From: Deltaproteobacteria bacterium
GTDB lineage: Bacteria; Desulfobacterota; Binatia; UBA9968; JAJDTQ01
NCBI GenBank assembly: GCA_028818775.1
Contig: JAPPNE010000059.1
Span: 1 to 47,727, forward strand
Length of the DNA stretch: 47,727 bases
Direction of reading: 5' to 3'
Shown here: piece after piece, positions 17,423 through 26,302 of the stretch
How positions within the stretch are numbered: the stretch's first letter is position 1
Layout: the number at the start of each line of letters is the position of its first letter
Program-made: the position numbers and the translations under genes
Notes under the pieces: model-generated
Told to the model about the DNA's origin: nothing
Databases searched by the model: none
What the model saw: the letters and a program-made list of their open reading frames with translations, nothing else

Positions 17423-18379
17423 GTGGCGAAACGACCCTTGCGTGTCATCCTGGCGCGGCCGCGTGGTTTCTGCGCCGGCGTGGTCCGAGCGGTGGACATC
17501 GTCGAGCGTGCGCTCGAGATCTACGGCGCTCCGGTCTACGTGCGGCACGAGATCGTCCACAACAAGCACGTGGTGGACGGCTTGCGCGAGAAGGGCGCGG
17601 TCTTCGTCGAGAAGGTCTCGGACATCCCGAAGGGCGCGGTCACCGTGTTCAGCGCCCACGGCGTCGCTCGCAAGGTGGAGGATGCCGCCGACGCCCGCGC
17701 CTTGCAGGTGATCGACGCCACCTGCCCGCTGGTGAGCAAGGTCCACGTGGAGGCGCAGCGCTACGCGCGCCAGGACTATGAGGTGGTGCTCATCGGCCAC
17801 GCCGGCCACCCGGAAGTCGAGGGCACCATGGGGCAGGTGCCGGGCACGGTTCACCTGGTGTCCAATCTGGCGGACGTGGCGGAGCTTCGGCCCGCCGACC
17901 CGGCCAAGCTCTCCTACGTGACGCAGACCACCCTTAGCGTGGACGACACCCGTGAGATCATCGCGGCGCTGAAGTCCCGTTTCCCCGAAATCCTCGGCCC
18001 GGACGTGAAGGACATCTGCTACGCGACCCAGAACCGGCAGAGCGCGGTGCGGCTTCTGGCGGCCGAGTCCGACGTGATCCTGGTCATCGGCGCGGACTAC
18101 AGCTCCAACTCGAACCGGCTGCGGGAGATCGGCGAGGAGGTCGGAACCGTCAGCTACCTCATTCCGGACGCCGCCGGCCTCGACCCGGCCTGGCTGGAAG
18201 GCGCCGAGTCCGTTGGGGTCACCGCCGGCGCCTCGGCCCCCGAGGACTTGGTGCAGGGACTGGTGGACCGGCTCCGCGAAGGGTTCGACGTCACCCTGAC
18301 GAGCCTCGACGGCATCGACGAGAACGTCACCTTCAAGCTGCCGCGGGAACTGACCGTCGAGTCGCCCTCTCCGGCGTGA
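17423..18379 (+). CDS. ispH: 4-hydroxy-3-methylbut-2-enyl diphosphate reductase
   Basis: Last enzyme of the MEP pathway, making IPP and DMAPP with a 4Fe-4S cluster. The three cluster cysteines are Cys17 (RPRGFCAG), Cys101 (DATCPLV) and Cys199 ([10 protein letters not shown]). Substrate-binding motifs are also present: [37 protein letters not shown] and the serine-asparagine pair in YSSNSNRL. The start is GTG with AAGGA upstream. It follows hpnE by 64 bases and likely shares its transcript. The next gene converges with only four bases between stops. Confidence 0.96.
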   Translation: MAKRPLRVILARPRGFCAGVVRAVDIVERALEIYGAPVYVRHEIVHNKHVVDGLREKGAVFVEKVSDIPKGAVTVFSAHGVARKVEDAADARALQVIDATCPLVSKVHVEAQRYARQDYEVVLIGHAGHPEVEGTMGQVPGTVHLVSNLADVAELRPADPAKLSYVTQTTLSVDDTREIIAALKSRFPEILGPDVKDICYATQNRQSAVRLLAAESDVILVIGADYSSNSNRLREIGEEVGTVSYLIPDAAGLDPAWLEGAESVGVTAGASAPEDLVQGLVDRLREGFDVTLTSLDGIDENVTFKLPRELTVESPSPA

Positions 18380-18383
18380 GGGG

Positions 18384-19742
18384 TCAAAAATGGTAGGTCA
18401 CGCCCATCTCGACGAAGCTGTCGCGCCGGGTCTGGGAGAGGTTCGAATCGTTGTTGTCCACGGCGACGAAGAAGGTTCCCGCGACCTCCAGTGACCACCG
18501 GTCGGTCAACCGCCGGGTCAGCTCAAGGCCCAGCGAGCGTGAAGCATACTCGAGGTCCCACAGTACGCTCACGGTTATCTGGGTGCCCTCCACGTCGTTC
18601 AGACCCAGCCGGAGGCCGGCGAAGGCTTCGTTGTTGAAGACGTTGGGGGCGTCGTCACCGCGGCCGTCGTAGGTCCATTCCACCAGCAGCCCCAGGTCCG
18701 CGTTCGAGTCGAAGACCGCGTTGAACGTGTATTCGCCGCCCGCCACGAAGGCCGCGTAGTCCTCTTTCTGTCCCAGCCCGTTCGATGCGCCGGCGCGGTG
18801 GATGACCTCGAGCTTCAGCAGCCAGGACTCGATGGTGAGTTGGGCGTCCACGCCGAACTGCCGGATCTGCTCGTAGTGCGGAAACAGCGATGGTTCACCG
18901 TTTGCCAGCAATGGCAGGCCATTCCGGTCCAGCAGCACGCGCAGGCTGGGCTCCCGGCTGGTGCCTTCGAAGACGCTCAGGCCGAGATCGAGGGGGCCGG
19001 CGCTCCGGCTGTACCGGGCCGCGAGGTCCACGTGCCACTCCTTGGCCGCGCTCTCGTAGGTGACATGCTCGTCGTCCACCACGAACCGTGAACGCAGCCG
19101 GCCCGACCGGCCCGGGAAGGTACGCTGCCGGTGATACGGCAGGGCGAACAACTCCAGCGCGCCCCACTCGCCGGCCCAGGTGAGATGTGCCATGAGCTGG
19201 CCGAGCTTGCTCTCTTCGTTGGGGTGCTCGACCAGGTCGGTCTGGTTGACGATGTCCACCAAGTGGCGCGATTCGGCGACTCCCCAGAACACGCGGTCGA
19301 CGCCGAGGCGCAGCTCCCATTCCCCTTCGCCGGCCTCGCCGTAGATCAGGAAATAGCCCTCGCGCAGGTCGGCATGGGTACGGCCCCGGTCCCCGGCATC
19401 GTAGCGAAAGAACGGCTTTACCGTGAGGCTGCGCCCCTCGTCGTCCTCAACGTAGAGCTTCGGCTCGACCACGAACCCGGAGTTATGGGAATCCTGGCCG
19501 GGATGGGCGTTGTCCTGGTAGAACCACCGGCCTTCCGCGGCAATGCGACCGGACAGTTCGCTGTGGGCGATCTCAAGGGCGGCGGCCACTCCCGCGGCAA
19601 GGAACGTCGCGGCAAACCAGACCATGATCAGGGCCGCCGCGAGCCGGCATCGGCCGGAGGTATGGCGCGGCGCCGTTGCAAACCCGCCCGGGTCTCGACG
19701 ACGCGGGGACGAGGGGTTCGCCGGCGATGGAGCGTGCATCAA
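18384..19742 (-). CDS. Predicted outer-membrane beta-barrel protein
   Basis: A 452-residue protein without a family I can name with certainty. A long basic N-terminus leads to one hydrophobic segment (LAAALIMVWFAATFLAAG, a signal peptide), and the rest is rich in alternating aromatic strands. It ends GVTYHF, the aromatic last residue expected of a barrel inserted by BamA. Strand-like stretches such as LTVKPFFRYDAG and VEWTYDGRGDD recur. Its start overlaps the LolA-like gene by four bases (ATGA), and that gene overlaps the RND gene the same way. This makes a tight three-gene unit in which it could be the outer-membrane partner. Confidence 0.75.
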   Translation of the reverse strand: MMHAPSPANPSSPRRRDPGGFATAPRHTSGRCRLAAALIMVWFAATFLAAGVAAALEIAHSELSGRIAAEGRWFYQDNAHPGQDSHNSGFVVEPKLYVEDDEGRSLTVKPFFRYDAGDRGRTHADLREGYFLIYGEAGEGEWELRLGVDRVFWGVAESRHLVDIVNQTDLVEHPNEESKLGQLMAHLTWAGEWGALELFALPYHRQRTFPGRSGRLRSRFVVDDEHVTYESAAKEWHVDLAARYSRSAGPLDLGLSVFEGTSREPSLRVLLDRNGLPLLANGEPSLFPHYEQIRQFGVDAQLTIESWLLKLEVIHRAGASNGLGQKEDYAAFVAGGEYTFNAVFDSNADLGLLVEWTYDGRGDDAPNVFNNEAFAGLRLGLNDVEGTQITVSVLWDLEYASRSLGLELTRRLTDRWSLEVAGTFFVAVDNNDSNLSQTRRDSFVEMGVTYHF

Positions 19743-20551
19743 CGGATCCGTTTCAGCCCCGTCCGGGAGAAGTCGCGGTCATCGAGATCGGTGCCGAACT
19801 TGAAATCGGCCCATTCGAGCACCGTGCTCTTGCCGGTGAGGTGATTGACCATGGTCATCAGGCCGGCCTGCCAGTAACGGCCCAGATACTGCTCGTACTT
19901 CTCCAGCGTGAGGGTCTTCAGGTGCGCGTTCTTGCGGTCGAAGTACTCCACCTTCCAAACCCGCAGCTCGTCCTTGTCCTGCCACACGAGCTGCCGTTTG
20001 TAGCCGGACCGCTTCTCGGTCGGGAACCGCTCGGAGAGCGTGCACGTCAGCTTGCCGCAGGGCTCGTCGCGCAGGTACTTGTAGGTGAACCGCTCCACCT
20101 CCTGGACGCTCATGTCCTCGTAGGCGAACTCGCTGCCCATGAAGGAGCCGGAGCGGTTGGAAGAGCTGATGCGCTTCACCCGCTTGAGCGCCGGCAGGTA
20201 GAGCCACTGGTCGTCCGCCTTGGTGAGGTGGCCGTGGATCAGGAACGCCGTGCCCTTCACGTCCCGCGGCTGGTCGAACACGAACAGGCTCTTGTCGCCG
20301 TCGCCGTCCACCTCCAGGACCTTGATGCGGACCTGGCGCACGCTTTCCTGCCCCTGCTTGTTGCGCAGGGTCATGGTCTGGCGCGCGGTGAAGTTGCCGA
20401 AGCCCTTCCCGCGCGCGCGGGCTTCCTTGGCGATGCGGAGCCCCTTCTCCTCCGGAGTCTCCGAATGCGCCGCCGGCGGTCCCGCGAGACCCGCCAGCAA
20501 GGCCAAGCAGGGCAGGAACGACACCCATCGAAGAGGCGGAACGTGAATCAT
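19739..20551 (-). CDS. Outer membrane lipoprotein-sorting protein, LolA-like fold
   Basis: A 270-residue exported protein of the LolA-like family often annotated outer membrane lipoprotein-sorting protein (COG2834 type). A signal peptide (about residues 1-30, ending AAHSE) precedes the half-barrel. The half-barrel has typical elements such as QTMTLRNKQGQESVRQV, LFVFDQPRDVKGTAFLIHG and WLYLPALKRVKRISSSNRSG. Two cysteines in EPCGKLTCT may form a disulfide. Family members usually sit next to RND exporters and are thought to carry lipids or hydrophobic substrates across the periplasm. Four-base overlaps on both sides fix it in one operon with the RND and barrel genes. Confidence 0.85.
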   Translation of the reverse strand: MIHVPPLRWVSFLPCLALLAGLAGPPAAHSETPEEKGLRIAKEARARGKGFGNFTARQTMTLRNKQGQESVRQVRIKVLEVDGDGDKSLFVFDQPRDVKGTAFLIHGHLTKADDQWLYLPALKRVKRISSSNRSGSFMGSEFAYEDMSVQEVERFTYKYLRDEPCGKLTCTLSERFPTEKRSGYKRQLVWQDKDELRVWKVEYFDRKNAHLKTLTLEKYEQYLGRYWQAGLMTMVNHLTGKSTVLEWADFKFGTDLDDRDFSRTGLKRIR

Positions 20552-22839
20552 GCTTCCCTCCGGTCAAGGGCCATCAACAGAATCGGTAAAAGCAGAAAAT
20601 CGCCCGCCAGTGCAAACAGAATCGTGCTGGTCACCATGAGGCCGAGGGCCCAGCTCACCTCGAATCCCGATGACGCGAACACCAGGAAGCCGGCGGCCAG
20701 CACCGCGGTGGTGACCCACAGCGCGTGCCCCACGGAGCGGAAGACGTAGCGCACCGCCTCGGGGGCCGCGAGGCCTTCCCGGCGGGCCTTGAGATACTTG
20801 CTGAGGAAGTGGATCGTGTCGTCCACCACGATGCCGAAGGAGATGGCGACCATCACCGAGGCCGCCAGTCCCACCTCGCCCACGAGCCAGCCCCACAGGC
20901 CGAAGGTCATGATGGCGGGAATGAAGTTGGGCACGAGGCTGATGAGGCCCAGCCGCACGCTTCTGAAGACTCCGATGAGAATCAGCGAGATGAGCGCCAT
21001 GGCGACGATGGTGCCTCGCAGCATGCTCTCGATGTTGCGCCGGGACAAGTGGGCGAAGACCACGGTGAGGCCGGTGGCCTCGGTGGCGAGTTGCGGGGCG
21101 TTGGCGCGGAGCCAGGCAGCCCCGCGCGCATCGAGTTCGCGGTGTTCGCTTGACGACGAGCTGGTGACCACGACGGTCATGCGCGTGGCGGACTTGCCCA
21201 CGTCGATGCGGTCGTTCAGGTCGCTGCCGAACGGCAGCGACAGCTCGTAGAGCAGCAGGTACTGCGCGGCGAGCTTGGGATCGTCCGGCAGCCGGTAGAA
21301 TGCCGGGTCGTCGTTGTGCATGTTCTTGTTCAGGCGCTTCATGATGTCCGGAAACGCCTGCACGTGGCTCACCTCGGGCTGGCCGCGGAACCACTCGGCG
21401 AAGGCATCCACCTCCCGCAGGTAGGCCGGATCGGTGATGCCGCCGTCCCGTTCCGCCTTGAGCGAGTACTCCAGCGTGTTCAGGCTGGTGAGGTTGTCGA
21501 CCACGAAGTCCGTGTGGCGCCGGAACTCGTAGCGGTGGTCGAAGTACCGGGTCCAGTTGTCGGTGAGGTGGATGCGGGGGACGCCGGTGGCCAGCGCCGC
21601 CGCCGCGAGAAGGACGGTCCACAGCAGCACCCGGCGGCGCGCCACCACGAAGGCGCCGAGCCGGTCGAAGAACGGCAGGCTCTCGGCGCGGGCGCGGGGC
21701 GCGCGCAGGGGCAGGAGGGAAAGCGTCGCCGGCAGCAGCGTCACGGCGTAGAGGAAGGCGCACCCCACGCCGAACGCCACGAAGTTGCCGAGCACGTGGA
21801 AGGGCGGCGAATCCGAGGAGTTCAGGCTGAGGAAGCCGATGGCCGTGGTGGCGGCGGTCAGGAAGACGGGATAGACGTCGGCCCTGAGCGCCTCGGCGAT
21901 GGCTTCGTCCTTGCCGAGCCCGCGGCTCATGCCCAACAGGGTGGCGGCGACGATGTGCACCGAATTCGCCACGGATATGGCCATGACGATGATCGGTACG
22001 CCGGCGTTGGCGGGGCTGAACACCGCGCCCATCCAGCCGGCGAACCCCATTGTGGTGTTGACCGAAAACACGAGCACCAGGACCAGGGACACCGTGCCCC
22101 AGACCGAGCGCAGCAGCAGCGCCGCGCCGGTGACGATGATCAGGAACACCACCGGGGCCAGGGTCCCCAGGTCGTCTTCGGTGGCTTGGGCGAAGGCGCG
22201 GTTCATGACCACGAGGCCGGTGAGGTAGTAGTCGACGTCCGGATGGCCGGCGCGGGCCTTTCCCAGCACGTTCCGGAGGTAGTCGGTAATCTCGATCACC
22301 GCCGGGTCCGAGTCCTCCGGCAGCACGAAGGTGATGACCAGCCCCGCCACCCGGCCGTCGCGGGACACCAGGCGCTCGGCGATCTCGGGGGAGCTCAAGG
22401 CGATCTTCTCGACCCGCGCCACGTCCGCGTCGCTCAGGGACGAGGCGTCCTCCACCAGCGGCCCGACGATCAGGTCGTCTCCGTCGGCCTCGCTGTGGGT
22501 ATAGTTGGTGAGGGAATCGACACGGGTGGAATGGGGCGCCTCCCACGCCGCGGCGGTGAGCTCTTCGATGGCGCCCAGGACCTCGCGGGTGAACACCGTG
22601 CCCGCTCGCGGAGCCACGGCGATGAGCGCGGAGTTGGCGGCGGAGTAGGTGTTCTCCAGGGCGTCGAAGGCCTCGAGCTGCGGATTGTCCTCGCCGAAGA
22701 GGACGCGGTGCTCGTTCTTGACCACGACATGGGGCACGCCGGCGCTCAGCGCCAGCATGACCAGCGTGGCGAGCCCGGCCACCAGCCACCGGTGCCGCAG
22801 GACGGCGGCAATGTACGCGTCCAAGGAGAGTCGGTTCAT
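20548..22839 (-). CDS. RND-family (MMPL type) exporter
   Basis: A 763-residue inner-membrane transporter of the RND superfamily with two repeats. Each repeat has one helix, a large periplasmic loop and a five- or six-helix bundle. The first bundle includes VVFLIIVTGAALLL and the sterol-sensing-like stretch GVPIIVMAISVANSVHIV; the second includes GLAASVMVAISFGIVVDDTIHFL, whose aspartates suit proton relay. It lacks the docking-domain length of AcrB, so it resembles the MmpL/HpnN class that exports lipids. Its position beside squalene genes makes hopanoid or another lipid a reasonable guess, not a proof. Confidence 0.88.
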   Translation of the reverse strand: MNRLSLDAYIAAVLRHRWLVAGLATLVMLALSAGVPHVVVKNEHRVLFGEDNPQLEAFDALENTYSAANSALIAVAPRAGTVFTREVLGAIEELTAAAWEAPHSTRVDSLTNYTHSEADGDDLIVGPLVEDASSLSDADVARVEKIALSSPEIAERLVSRDGRVAGLVITFVLPEDSDPAVIEITDYLRNVLGKARAGHPDVDYYLTGLVVMNRAFAQATEDDLGTLAPVVFLIIVTGAALLLRSVWGTVSLVLVLVFSVNTTMGFAGWMGAVFSPANAGVPIIVMAISVANSVHIVAATLLGMSRGLGKDEAIAEALRADVYPVFLTAATTAIGFLSLNSSDSPPFHVLGNFVAFGVGCAFLYAVTLLPATLSLLPLRAPRARAESLPFFDRLGAFVVARRRVLLWTVLLAAAALATGVPRIHLTDNWTRYFDHRYEFRRHTDFVVDNLTSLNTLEYSLKAERDGGITDPAYLREVDAFAEWFRGQPEVSHVQAFPDIMKRLNKNMHNDDPAFYRLPDDPKLAAQYLLLYELSLPFGSDLNDRIDVGKSATRMTVVVTSSSSSEHRELDARGAAWLRANAPQLATEATGLTVVFAHLSRRNIESMLRGTIVAMALISLILIGVFRSVRLGLISLVPNFIPAIMTFGLWGWLVGEVGLAASVMVAISFGIVVDDTIHFLSKYLKARREGLAAPEAVRYVFRSVGHALWVTTAVLAAGFLVFASSGFEVSWALGLMVTSTILFALAGDFLLLPILLMALDRREA

Positions 22840-22883
22840 GAGTTGGAGCGTTTATCGGACGGACGCCGCGGGTACAAGCAGCG

Positions 22884-24038
22884 TCACCACTCGTTCGACT
22901 TCGATGAGTGGACGTGGTCGGGCATCTTGTAGCTCAGTCCGCCCTCGTCGTACACGGAGATCTGGATCATCTGGGAGAAGTTTCCCGACCTTATGAGCTG
23001 GTCGCTCTTCAGCATGCGCTGAAGGCGCTGTTTCATCCGGAACATGAACAGCGTCCCGAAGGTGGTGGTCTTGGGGTACTGGTAATGGTCGGCGAGTTCG
23101 TTGCCGATGAGCGCGCGGGAAAGGCGCCGGGCTAGGGCGGTCACTCGTTGCTGCTCCGCCGGGTCCTGGATGTCGGCGATCTTCGGAATGGAATCGATCA
23201 GCATGTTGGCCACCGCCGCCGCATCCGCGTCCGGCTCGGGCTCGCAGAGCTTGCCGATCTTGTACATCCTCTCGGCCGAAGGACGGTCGGTATACAGGAT
23301 GGCGTCCGGTATCCCCATGAGGTAGCCGGCATAGCGCCAGACGGCGAGGACGCTGTCATACTCTTCCTTGCTGAACTTCGCGCCCAACAGCTTCGCGTAC
23401 TCCAGCAAGAGTCTGGAGAACACGGAGATGGCGAAACCCAGGTGCGCGGCGCTCAACGGCGTACCCCAAGCCTCGGTGTTCCAGTCGTCGGACTTGGCCA
23501 GCAGACTCCGGATCCGCGCGTGCACGAAGCGGACCCGCGTGGACAGCTTCCATCCGTCCCCTTCCCGGTTGAGGCCGCCGGGGAAGAAGATGTCCAGGAG
23601 CTGGCGGTTGTTCTGCTGGAGCCGTCTCTTGGTGGAGCCCACCCGACCCGTGATGTAGAAGGATTTCGAGATGAGCGTGGCGAATCCCTCCACCAGCACG
23701 CCGGTGACGAACGCGATGAGCATGAGATCCACGTTGGCGTGGAAGGCGCGGACACCGGGACGAAAGGCTTGGTGGTCGAGCCATGGGGGGTCTTCGAGGT
23801 TCTCGAAGAAATCCCGCAAGGACTTCGGGGCTTCGCGCAGCACCTCGTCGTGCTGCTCGATGCCGGCCCCGACGAACCGGTGCAGGTGGCCGGGATTCAT
23901 GGAGGAGAGCTCCTCCATGACCGGGTCCAGGGCGGGGTCTCCAATGGCGGTGTGGCGGATGTAGTTGTCCGCCAGCGCTTCATCGTACAGGCGACCCTTG
24001 GCGTACCCTTCGATGTAGGCAGTGGGCGGCTGCGACAC
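22884..24038 (-). CDS. Oxygenase MpaB family protein (DUF2236)
   Basis: A 384-residue protein of the DUF2236 family, which includes the fungal MpaB oxygenase and the rubber-cleaving latex clearing protein Lcp. The core is helical, with the family block KLSTRVRFVHARIRSLL. The Arg and His of this block match the position of the conserved Lcp heme-site residues. The neighbouring DWNTEAWGTPLSAAHLGFAI and YAGYLMGIPDAIL are typical. The start is GTG with GGAG upstream, 20 bases after dxs on the same strand. Lcp and MpaB both cut isoprenoid chains, so an isoprenoid substrate is a sensible inference from this neighbourhood. Heme binding is unproven here. Confidence 0.82.
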   Translation of the reverse strand: MSQPPTAYIEGYAKGRLYDEALADNYIRHTAIGDPALDPVMEELSSMNPGHLHRFVGAGIEQHDEVLREAPKSLRDFFENLEDPPWLDHQAFRPGVRAFHANVDLMLIAFVTGVLVEGFATLISKSFYITGRVGSTKRRLQQNNRQLLDIFFPGGLNREGDGWKLSTRVRFVHARIRSLLAKSDDWNTEAWGTPLSAAHLGFAISVFSRLLLEYAKLLGAKFSKEEYDSVLAVWRYAGYLMGIPDAILYTDRPSAERMYKIGKLCEPEPDADAAAVANMLIDSIPKIADIQDPAEQQRVTALARRLSRALIGNELADHYQYPKTTTFGTLFMFRMKQRLQRMLKSDQLIRSGNFSQMIQISVYDEGGLSYKMPDHVHSSKSNEW

Positions 24039-24058
24039 GAGCTGAGCTCCGCGCTATT

Positions 24059-25954
24059 TCAGGCTACCTCCGCCCGACCGGCGACCTGGGCGAGAAGTTC
24101 CTTCGCCTGTCGATGGATTCCGTCGGCGGTCAAGGTGTACTTCTCGCGAAGCAGATCCTGGGGACCCTGCTCGATGTACCGGTCGGGCAACCCCAGGCAT
24201 TTGGTTCGTATGTTCATGATACCTTTTTCCGAAAGAAGTTCCAAAACCGCGGAGCCGAATCCGCCCATGGCGCTGGACTCCTCCACCGTCAGGAGGCATT
24301 TCACCTCCCGTGCCACCGCGCCGATGAGGTCGCCGTCCAGCGGCTTGACGAAGCGCGCGTTGATCACCGCGGCGGAGATCCCTTCCTTTCGCAGCCGTTC
24401 CGCCGCCTCCGCCGCCTGATGGACGGTCACGCCGATGGCCACGAGCGCGATGTCCGTCCCCTCCCGCAGGAGCTCCCCCTTGCCCAGCGGCAGCGCCTGC
24501 GGCATCGGGTCCATCTCCACCCCGAGGCTCGAACCCCTGGGATAGCGCACCGCCGCGGGCCGGTCGTAGCTGACGCACGACTTGACCATGTGCTGCAGCT
24601 CGTTCTCGTCCTTCGGGGCCATCACCACCATGTTGGGCACGTGCCGCAGGTAGGCCAGGTCGAAAGCGCCGTGGTGGGTGGTGCCGTCCTCGGCCACGAG
24701 GCCGCCGCGGTCGATGCAGAGCGTCACCGGAAGGTTCTGGGTGGCCACGTCGTGGACCACCTGGTCGTACGCGCGCTGCAGGAAGGTCGAGTAGATGGGG
24801 ATCACCGGCCGCATGCCTTGGGCGGCGAGTCCCGCGGCAAAGGTCACGGCGTGCTGCTCGGCGATGCCGACGTCGTAGAGACGCTCGGGGAAGACGTTCT
24901 CGAACGCCGCCAGTCCCGTCCCCTCGGACATGGCCGCGGTGACGGCGACGATGCGCGGATCGTCCCTGGCAAGCTGGATGAGCGTGTTGACGGCGAAGCT
25001 GCTGTAGGAGGGCGTCGTGGACTTCTTCTTGGGCCTTCCCGTGTCGCGGTCGAAGGGGGAGCTGGCATGGAACCACACCGGGTTGTCCATGGCCGGTCCG
25101 TAGCCCAGGCCCTTCTTGGTGACCACGTGCAGCAGCGTCGGCCCGTCGAGCTTCAGCACGTTCTCCAGGGTCGGCAGCAGGTGCTCGAACTGGTGGCCGT
25201 CGATGGGGCCGACGTAGCGGAACCCCAGCTCCTCGAACCACAGCCCGGGGAGCAGCAGCCCCTTGACCAGCTCCTGGGCGCGGCCGGCCAGCCGCTGCAC
25301 CTGCTCGCCGATGTGCGGCATCTTGCCCAGCACCCGCTTGGTCTCCTCGGTGATGCGATCGAAGAACTCGCCGGTGATGGTGCGGTTGAGATACGCGGAG
25401 ATGGCGCCCACGTTCTTGGAGATGGACATCTGGTTGTCGTTGAGGATCACCAGCAGGTCGCGCTTCAGGCCGCCCGCCTGCTGAAGCCCCTCCATGGTGA
25501 GCCCCGAGGTGAGGGCCCCGTCGCCCACCACGCACACGACCTTGTGGGTCTGCTTCCGCTGCTCGCGCGCCTCCACGAAGCCCACGGCCGCCGACACGCC
25601 GGTGCCCGCGTGGCCCGCGTTGAAGGTGTCGTACTCGCTCTCCTCGCGCTTGCAGAAGCCGCTCAGCCCGTCGTACTGCCGGATGGTGTGGAACTGGTCC
25701 TGGCGCCCGGTCAGCAGCTTGTGTGCGTACGCCTGGTTGCTGGTGTCCCAGACGATGAGGTCCCTGGGCGTGTCCAGCAGGTAGTGGAGGGCCACGGTCA
25801 GCTCCACCACCCCGAGGTTGGAGGCAAGGTGCCCGCCGACGTTGGAGATGACGGAGATGATCTCTTCCCGGATCTCCTCGCAGAGATCCGGAAACTGCTC
25901 CGGAGCGAGCTTCTTGAGATCGGCGGGACACTCGATCATCTTGAGGATGGGCAT
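24059..25954 (-). CDS. dxs: 1-deoxy-D-xylulose-5-phosphate synthase-like enzyme
   Basis: Thiamine-diphosphate enzyme joining pyruvate and glyceraldehyde 3-phosphate at the start of the MEP pathway. TPP/metal motif: VVGDGALTSG followed by LNDNQMSIS. Other Dxs features are GPIDGH, LHVVTKKGLGY, the catalytic glutamate in VGIAEQHAVTFAAGLA, and DRGGLVAEDGTTHHG. Its 631 residues are normal, and GGGAGG before the ATG at 25954 decides the start. One oddity: the site that is GHQAYPHK in E. coli reads SNQAYAHK here, so a normally conserved histidine is asparagine. It probably leads an operon with the DUF2236 gene. Confidence 0.92.
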   Translation of the reverse strand: MPILKMIECPADLKKLAPEQFPDLCEEIREEIISVISNVGGHLASNLGVVELTVALHYLLDTPRDLIVWDTSNQAYAHKLLTGRQDQFHTIRQYDGLSGFCKREESEYDTFNAGHAGTGVSAAVGFVEAREQRKQTHKVVCVVGDGALTSGLTMEGLQQAGGLKRDLLVILNDNQMSISKNVGAISAYLNRTITGEFFDRITEETKRVLGKMPHIGEQVQRLAGRAQELVKGLLLPGLWFEELGFRYVGPIDGHQFEHLLPTLENVLKLDGPTLLHVVTKKGLGYGPAMDNPVWFHASSPFDRDTGRPKKKSTTPSYSSFAVNTLIQLARDDPRIVAVTAAMSEGTGLAAFENVFPERLYDVGIAEQHAVTFAAGLAAQGMRPVIPIYSTFLQRAYDQVVHDVATQNLPVTLCIDRGGLVAEDGTTHHGAFDLAYLRHVPNMVVMAPKDENELQHMVKSCVSYDRPAAVRYPRGSSLGVEMDPMPQALPLGKGELLREGTDIALVAIGVTVHQAAEAAERLRKEGISAAVINARFVKPLDGDLIGAVAREVKCLLTVEESSAMGGFGSAVLELLSEKGIMNIRTKCLGLPDRYIEQGPQDLLREKYTLTADGIHRQAKELLAQVAGRAEVA

Positions 25955-26162
25955 GGAAACTCCCTCCCACTGAACACAAAAGCAACCTGACAGGGCGCGA
26001 ACGGCAATCTTCTCAGGAACAGCGGTCTCTGTCAAACTCGAAATCTTATCCTAACTCCTTGTCGCATCGAGAAAATCATTCGCGAACCATGGCAGGAGCC
26101 CACTGGGCCGGAGCGTCCCGCGCCGGTCTTGCGGCGCTCCGGGAAAGACCCGTGCCGCGGTC

Positions 26163-26192
26163 TTGACCCCCGGTGCGGCGGGACGCTATATA
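26163..26192 (+). promoter_or_regulatory. Sigma-70-like promoter for the cupin gene
   Basis: TTGACC (26163-26168) and TATATA (26187-26192) are 18 bases apart, a good match to the housekeeping consensus in an otherwise very GC-rich area. Transcription would begin near 26199. The promoter points at the cupin gene at 26303 and away from dxs. Confidence 0.6.
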
Positions 26193-26206
26193 CATCTGTG
26201 TCTTAT

Positions 26207-26234
26207 CGGGCCGGGCAGGCGCCGGCCCGTTTTT
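26207..26234 (+). terminator. Intrinsic terminator hairpin in the leader of the cupin gene
   Basis: CGGGCCGG (26207-26214) pairs exactly with CCGGCCCG (26222-26229) around a seven-base loop and is followed by five T. It lies only about eight bases past the expected transcription start and 56 bases before the ribosome binding site. There is no plus-strand gene upstream for it to end, so it looks like an attenuator or the end of a very short leader RNA. Confidence 0.6.
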
Positions 26235-26302
26235 GTTCCCCGGACCTGATCCCCCGGACAAGACAAGCACGTTTCGCCAAATCCAATTCAAGGAGCGGTA
26301 CC

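Larger units (their letters stand above)
25955..26302. other. Divergent intergenic region between dxs and the cupin gene
   Basis: This 348-base gap holds the dxs leader and the control region of the cupin gene. Besides the promoter and terminator listed separately, there is an 8-bp inverted repeat, CCGGAGCG (26108-26115) with CGCTCCGG (26135-26142), just upstream of the promoter, which could be a regulator site. No coding frame is supported. Confidence 0.6.
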
